64,000 nucleotides of DNA from Trichosphaerium sp. ATCC 40318 (lineage: Eukaryota > Discosea > Flabellinia > Trichosidae), in NCBI GenBank assembly GCA_038496445.1, contig JALMLS010000064.1, positions 496,001-560,000 on the forward strand. Reading direction: 5' to 3'. Made by a program: the position numbers and the translations under genes. Positions 58,850 to 64,000 of the stretch are shown piece after piece; positions within the stretch are counted from its first letter, which is position 1, and each line of letters starts with the position of its first letter. Below the pieces are notes generated by a model. It worked only from the letters and a program-made list of their open reading frames with translations, did not search any database and was not told the DNA's origin.

Positions 58850-61800
58850 ATGGCGGTGAGATCCGTATTTAACAGCCAGAAGGTGTTTGTATCAGAAAAA
58901 CTCCCAGTTCCGCGTCGTAATATCGTTGTAAAAGCAATACAAGCCAATGGCGGTATAATCGTTAACAATAAAGATGCCAATGCCGAAGATACCGTATACG
59001 TACTGCCTGGATCTAGTTTTATGAAGGTAAGCGAATAATCTTAAATTTATCATCGTCTCTTAAACGACTTTAGCCTTGCAGGACAGCACACGCATTGCAA
59101 CAGCAAAATGCAAGCATGGTCACAGAAAAAGTTGTATTGGAATGTGCTGAACTTCAAATTCCCCTACCGGCTCAGGGTCATGCAGTTGTATCTTGCGCGT
59201 TGCGTGACTGCGTCATAGTATTCACAGGGTTCACGGATAAGCAAAGTGTACGTCACAATTCCGCTTTTTGACACATCTCCTCAAAATCCCTCCAAATCTT
59301 TTCGTAAAACAGCTGGAGGGTTGATATCGTTTGTGTGAAATATATATATCACTGTGTGGTGTCTATTTGTACGTTTGACTAGTCTTAAACTGACAAACTA
59401 ACAGAAATCGATGAAAAATATGGCACATTTGCTTGCAGCTACTGTTGATAATCGCTTCACCCCAGAAACAACACACGTTGTGGCAGGTAGAAGTACACGC
59501 TGTTGGAAGGTAAGTATAACAAGAAGATTCAACGTTTCGTTTGTTTTCCTCATTTATCGTTAGAAAGCACAAGAAAACAAAAATTGTAGCGTCGTAAGGC
59601 AAGAGTGGGTGCGTATACTTGTTTTTTATTTAACTCTAATATTATATTTAGCTATCTCAGTCCTTCAGAAAGCATAAACGAGCTAAAGAACGAAATTACT
59701 TGGCGATGTTGCTCCAAGGTTAGCTTTTTTTTATTTTTTGGATTTTTTTTTTTACCTTTCCACATCACGTGCTACGATCACCGTTTTATCTTTTGGATAA
59801 CTGAGCATGCGTTATATGGGAGTACTGATTTTTTTTTAATCGTATTGGTAGGTTTGAAGATTTGCACCACTGGCTTGGAAGAACGTTTCGCTAATGATTT
59901 TGAGACTCAGATTGTTAAGCTTGGTGGAACTTTTGCTACAAGACTTGACAGGCATTGTACTCATTTACTTGCAAACAGAGCAGATAATGGCAGTAAAAAG
60001 TTTACTTTCGCTATTTCACATGGCATACCTGTGGTAAAACCGAATTGGCTCGTTGACTCTATCAATAGAAATGGCACGTTTGACAACCAAAAAAAAAACA
60101 AAACTTTCCAAGGATTCGAGCCGTTTAGCAGTCTTATGTAGCTTATTAATTTATTGGTAGAGATACAGCCAATGTCTAAGTACCAACTAAGTAAGAAAAC
60201 AAGGATTACGCCGCGAATGCGAGCGCCTACTCCAAGGCATGTTAGTGCTCTTCCAAACGCTACTGCCTCTACCGCTCAGCGTTATTTACCGCCTACTGCC
60301 ACTGAGGCGACGCCTCAGAGACAGATGACTCCAAAAGGGTATACACAAGACGCAAATGCGTCTGGTAGATTAGAAACACCACCACTGACGAACGGGACGC
60401 CTAAACAAGGTATTAAACCAGTGCTTAAAAACACTTACTTATTACAAAAGGATTCCTTACTGGTTACCGTATTTGTGTCGTTGGTTTTGGAGAGACTTAC
60501 AAAGGAAAATTGCGAAACGTTATATTTGATGCTGGTGGAGCTTTTTTAAGTGAACTTAGACGCGATAACGTTCCTACACATGTGATACTAAGCGATAGAC
60601 ACCAAAAAGAGTGCGTTGAAAGAACATTCGGTTTGGGGTTTTGTTTTTTGACACGCCGTAGGGAGGTGAAGCTACCGACTTGGCTTTTATCTCATACTAT
60701 CACTTTCGTAACAGCGAAATGGATATTTGATAGCAGCAGAATAAGTATGTCTACATGAATAATTTTTTTATTTTTTTCATTTAAGAAACCTCTTGACGAC
60801 GCGAAAACCTATCTTAATTTGTATTAGAAACGAAGCTAGATGAGCATAATTATGAAATAGCAGCTGATGATTTGCATTATGATAAAAAGAGCCCTCATAG
60901 GTCCAGTACAAATGGCCATGGAAGTGCGTACTGAGCACCTTTATGATTAACACATTGACTTTTTTTTTCTAGTGCAATCACCGTCTATGCTGCGGATGTT
61001 ACGTAAGTCTACTCAACTTGATACCAACGAATCGTATGCTCAAAATAGTCGCAACATACACCCGTACGTGCTCCTGTAACACAAGTAGCAAGATCTTAAC
61101 ATCTTGCAGTGCAGATGATGAGGAGGAAGATATTGATATGACACCGACAAGTGCACTTTCTATGAACCTTAATGGTACGCACTACACGTGCTATATTCAT
61201 ATCTTATTAATATTGTATAGCTTTCAGAATCAATTCACAAGAGATACCAGTACCACGTCCTAAAGTAAAACCAAACAGACGTGCTTCACGATATGTTAAA
61301 TCAACTTCAGCTTCAGAACATGACAAATATAGTAACAGTAGAAACGCAACAATGACTTATGAACCAACTCAACCTTATGTACCAACAGAGCCTAATCTAG
61401 GAAAACGTAAGAGATCTGTACGATCACCTTCGACAAAAGAAAAAAAGAAGAAACAGCAATCTCCTACAAAGTCATCAAAGTCGCCTCAGAAGAAACGATT
61501 CAAAAGAGACCAGAAAGTATTGGAAACTAGAATATCACCAAAAAAGAGGCACACTATAGCTAGAAGTGTATCTCCTCTTCAACGTAGCATTAAATCTCCT
61601 GAAAAACATCGATACATTAAAAACCCTCTAATGTCTCAAAGAATATCCCCGACACAGCCTGTTCGTACCAGGCACTCACGTGATAATCGACTACCTGAGA
61701 GCCCTTTCAAGGCATCTCGTAAACACATACCACAGAGACTTTTCCAACAAGACAATGATAACAATGGAGTGAGTCAAGCTTTGTTTGGCCCAAGTGAACC

Positions 61801-62880
61801 TAATCAGTACGTGCCGACTTTATGCTTTTTTCCATTGTTTTAGTGTTAACCAGTTTGTATTAGTTCTCGTTTTGCACAAGATGACATGCGTATTTCAAGA
61901 GACGACGTTGCTCATAATGACCCAGATGATGGTTTAGAGATAAAGTCAAGTCAAGAAACTGCTGAGGATATCGTTGTTCCTGATTCTAACGAGAAAGCTA
62001 GCACTCCTCGTTCGTTAATGGTAAATGTTCGTCAAGGTATTCCTGATGATGAGGTTGATTTTTTTCCTACGCCTCATGATTCACGGGAAGAGAGATCGGT
62101 ACGAAGGCTTTATATTCACTCAATTGTTTTTCATTACAGACTGTTCTTGATTGACTTCTTTTTTCAAGGGCAAAAAATATGAGACTGTTGATACAAGTGG
62201 TGTTTTTGGTAATCAGTTGAATTCTCCGTTGGCTGTAGAAAATCAAGATATATATTATGGAGGAGATGACGTTATACCATTATCAACGCAAAATGGTGCG
62301 CAGCGAGAGTATGGTACGATATGTTTTCCGGCGAATGGTTTAAAGAAAAAACCAAGTTAACAAAAAAACATGAATTTTAATTTTATTTCCTTAGACAATC
62401 AGCAAGATAATCAGCTCTACCTCAATGACCAAGCTATTGATGCACCACTACCTTTGATAACAGGACTTCAGCCTAATAGTGGTATGTCACAAGGTTACCA
62501 TAGAGAAAAAAACCTGCACAGAGCGGAAAAACATTTTTACATGTAGCAACAACTAATTTTCCTTTAGGTTACAGTGATAGTGCCAGACTGATCTTAATAA
62601 GTGGCGAGAACTTTAAACCTACACATCGTATTTGTTTTGGTGGCGTTGCAGCGCAAACAGCGCTTGAATATGGCGCTAGACGATTATGGGTATGATTTAC
62701 TGCACAAAAAAAACTAAACCAACATTTTGTAATGATCAAGTTCACTAACTCTCCTATTTATAGGCTGTACTACCTCGTTGTGATAAAATAGGACCTGTTA
62801 GAGTTTCTCTTATTGATCCTAATGGTATAGCTCTTATAGAACCCGACGCAGAGCCAACGTTTACTTATTTACGACGATGA
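58850..62880 (+). CDS. multi-BRCT (TopBP1/Dpb11-like) protein with C-terminal IPT/TIG-like domain
   Basis: DNA-damage-type scaffold with four BRCT units. BRCT1: MAVRSVFNSQKVFVSEKLPV, IQANGGIIVNNKDANAED, VTEKVVLECAELQIPLP. BRCT2: CVIVFTGFTDKQS, LLAATVDNRFTPETTHVVAG, SVVRQEWLSQSF. BRCT3: GLKICTTGLEERFANDFETQ, LGGTFATRLDRHCTHLLANR, GIPVVKPNWLVDSI. BRCT4: GYRICVVGFGETYKGKLRNV, FDAGGAFLSELRRDNVPTHV, FVTAKWIFDSS. A disordered Ser/Lys/Pro region of about 400 residues follows. The C-terminus reads RLILISGENFKPTHRICFGG, AVLPRCDKIGPVRVSLIDPN and PTFTYLRR (TGA 62878-62880), which fits an IPT/TIG (CSL-like) fold. The join at 60131-60160 needs a 30-nt intron; if wrong, there are two genes here. Confidence 0.78.
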
Positions 62881-64000
62881 GAATACATTACGTGTTGATG
62901 TACGTAAACGACATCGTAGAACCCTTTTATGAAATCATTATAGTGCTAAACCTTCATAGTTAACAGATATTGTCATTGCGCAATGTTTGGGGTTTTTTGT
63001 GGAATGTCTAAGAAGTTTTTGGAACAAACAGTGTTCCTTATGGCCTTGTGGTTGTTTGATATTATTGGTGATGTCCGGACGAAGAGCCCCGGTTTTTTAT
63101 TATATTAGTTTAACTCAATTTTTCTATTGTTGATTGGATTAGTAGTTTATTTATTGTATTGTGATTGTAATATAGTGTATATATGTTAGACGTTGTCTAT
63201 TGTTGAATTAAATATGAGGAGTAGGGCTCTACCTATTTTTGTTATAACTGCGCTTTGTTATGAATTCTTGTAGCACGTGATAGTGAACGACATCAAGTGT
63301 GTGAGTCCGCGGAGAACGTTATCGTATAAACTCGTGCAGGTAGCATGTGTAGCTTTTAGATTTTGCAAGTTTCTTTTTGTGAATTAAATAGCCTAGAGCC
63401 TTAAAAGAGTCCTCTCAGATGGTCTATCCTTGTTCGGGTTTTATGAACCTCCGCTGATTTAAATGAAAAAACTAACGGAACTTTTTCTCAGTTACAAGGT
63501 GACGATTGTCCTTATCTACATCTTGTGGATATGGGTTTTATTTATGACGTGATTGTTGTAATATTTATGGCGCTAGTTTTCATCGGATGTGACGAGATCA
63601 ACAAAAAAAAAAGGCGTGAGATAGCCTTGTTTAAGACTATGTCGGTGTCTCCTTACAAAGAACTTCATTTACGTAAATGCTTCGTCACAATCTCCACTTC
63701 GTAGGTGCAGTTTTCACATGAGAATGATTCAATAATAGGATAGTGATGATGCCGACAATTTCATCACAAAAAAGAATTGGAATGACATTAATTTTTTTCG
63801 TATATTTTGTTTTGTATTTACATTATTAATTTTACAGTACATGGTTGAGCACCTCTTGTTGTATCTTCAACGTATGAGTGTCTTAGTTTATGTTTGTGTT
63901 GTTTTTGTACATAGTATTTTTCAGTTTTTTTACAGTTGTAGAACGGCGTTATTGCCAGGAATTTTTCGTGAGCTTCTAAAGAGAAATGAGTCAATATTTT
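62881..64000. other. 3' flank to window end, no gene seen
   Basis: AT- and T-rich sequence with no frame of family resemblance on either strand and no RNA gene or repeat recognised. A coding exon of a gene that starts beyond 64000 cannot be excluded. Confidence 0.4.

Noticed and set aside
1-64000. CRISPR arrays, bacterial operons, insertion sequences or viral genes
   Set aside because: None seen; gene structure is plainly nuclear eukaryotic.

Overview
The window is nuclear DNA of a gene-dense, AT-rich, intron-rich unicellular eukaryote. About 27 protein genes lie on both strands, roughly one per 2.4 kb. Most are cut by many short GT-AG introns (mostly about 40-100 nt), so the coding regions were rebuilt by hand from splice sites, phase and protein-family fit. 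TAA, TAG and TGA all act as stops. The donor is very often GTACG(T). The cell has a mitochondrion with complex I, because it encodes NDUFAF5 and a mitochondrial uL15. It also has a lysozyme of the type used by phagotrophic protists. No plastid-type gene, rRNA, convincing tRNA, CRISPR array or intact transposon was seen. I cannot assign the lineage.

Layout. 0.1-1.3 kb: RRM-RGG-RRM protein (5' end not resolved). 1.8-4.2 kb: TauE/SafE-type transporter with a Cys-rich N-terminus. 4.4-5.4 kb: GH25 lysozyme. 5.6-7.4 kb: CPBP-type membrane protease. 7.5-10.7 kb: a head-to-head pair of 'DWY-repeat' proteins, one ending in a restriction-endonuclease-like (Vsr/DUF559/RAP-like) domain. 11-13 kb: a small membrane protein of unknown function and a secreted protein ending KKEL. 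13-16 kb: tandem-BTB protein. 16-18.6 kb: trifunctional FolB-FolK-FolP. 18.9-22.6 kb: PH-ankyrin protein. 23.3-24.5 kb: uL15m. 24.8-28.4 kb: C1-PX protein. 28.8-30.9 kb: PP2C phosphatase. 31.3-32.8 kb: basic protein of unknown function. 33-35.3 kb: CLASP-like TOG protein. 35.5-36.9 kb: KCTD-type BTB plus discoidin-like domain. 37.8-38.8 kb: RING-TRAF-type zinc protein. 39.1-39.8 kb: LamG-like protein. 40.8-42.7 kb: FSP1/AIF-like oxidoreductase. 44.0-47.2 kb: a CID-RS-EYA fusion. 47.7-51.4 kb: PPP4R1-like HEAT protein. 51.8-52.5 kb: intronless orphan ORF beside an inverted copy of part of PPP4R1. 52.8-54.2 kb: XLF/NHEJ1. 54.3-56.1 kb: third DWY-repeat gene. 57.0-58.7 kb: NDUFAF5. 58.9-62.9 kb: multi-BRCT protein with a C-terminal IPT/TIG-like domain.

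The two strongest candidates for something undescribed are these. (1) A dispersed family of tryptophan-rich 'DWY' repeat proteins: three members here, all with Arg-rich mitochondrial-presequence-like N-termini, one carrying a PD-(D/E)XK-like domain and two without it. I infer an organellar nucleic-acid-binding system comparable to RAP or OPR proteins. (2) A single predicted protein joining an RNA polymerase II CTD-interaction domain, an SR-rich region and an Eyes-absent phosphatase domain. It looks like a CTD-directed phosphatase, or a pseudophosphatase, because the motif IV Asp is Asn.

Other signals include an enriched TCACGTGA palindrome, short CCGAAAT/ATTTCGG palindromes in non-coding DNA, and one likely GC-AG intron. 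Two DNA-repair genes (XLF and multi-BRCT) lie within 10 kb of each other, with no clear sign that the placement is more than chance.
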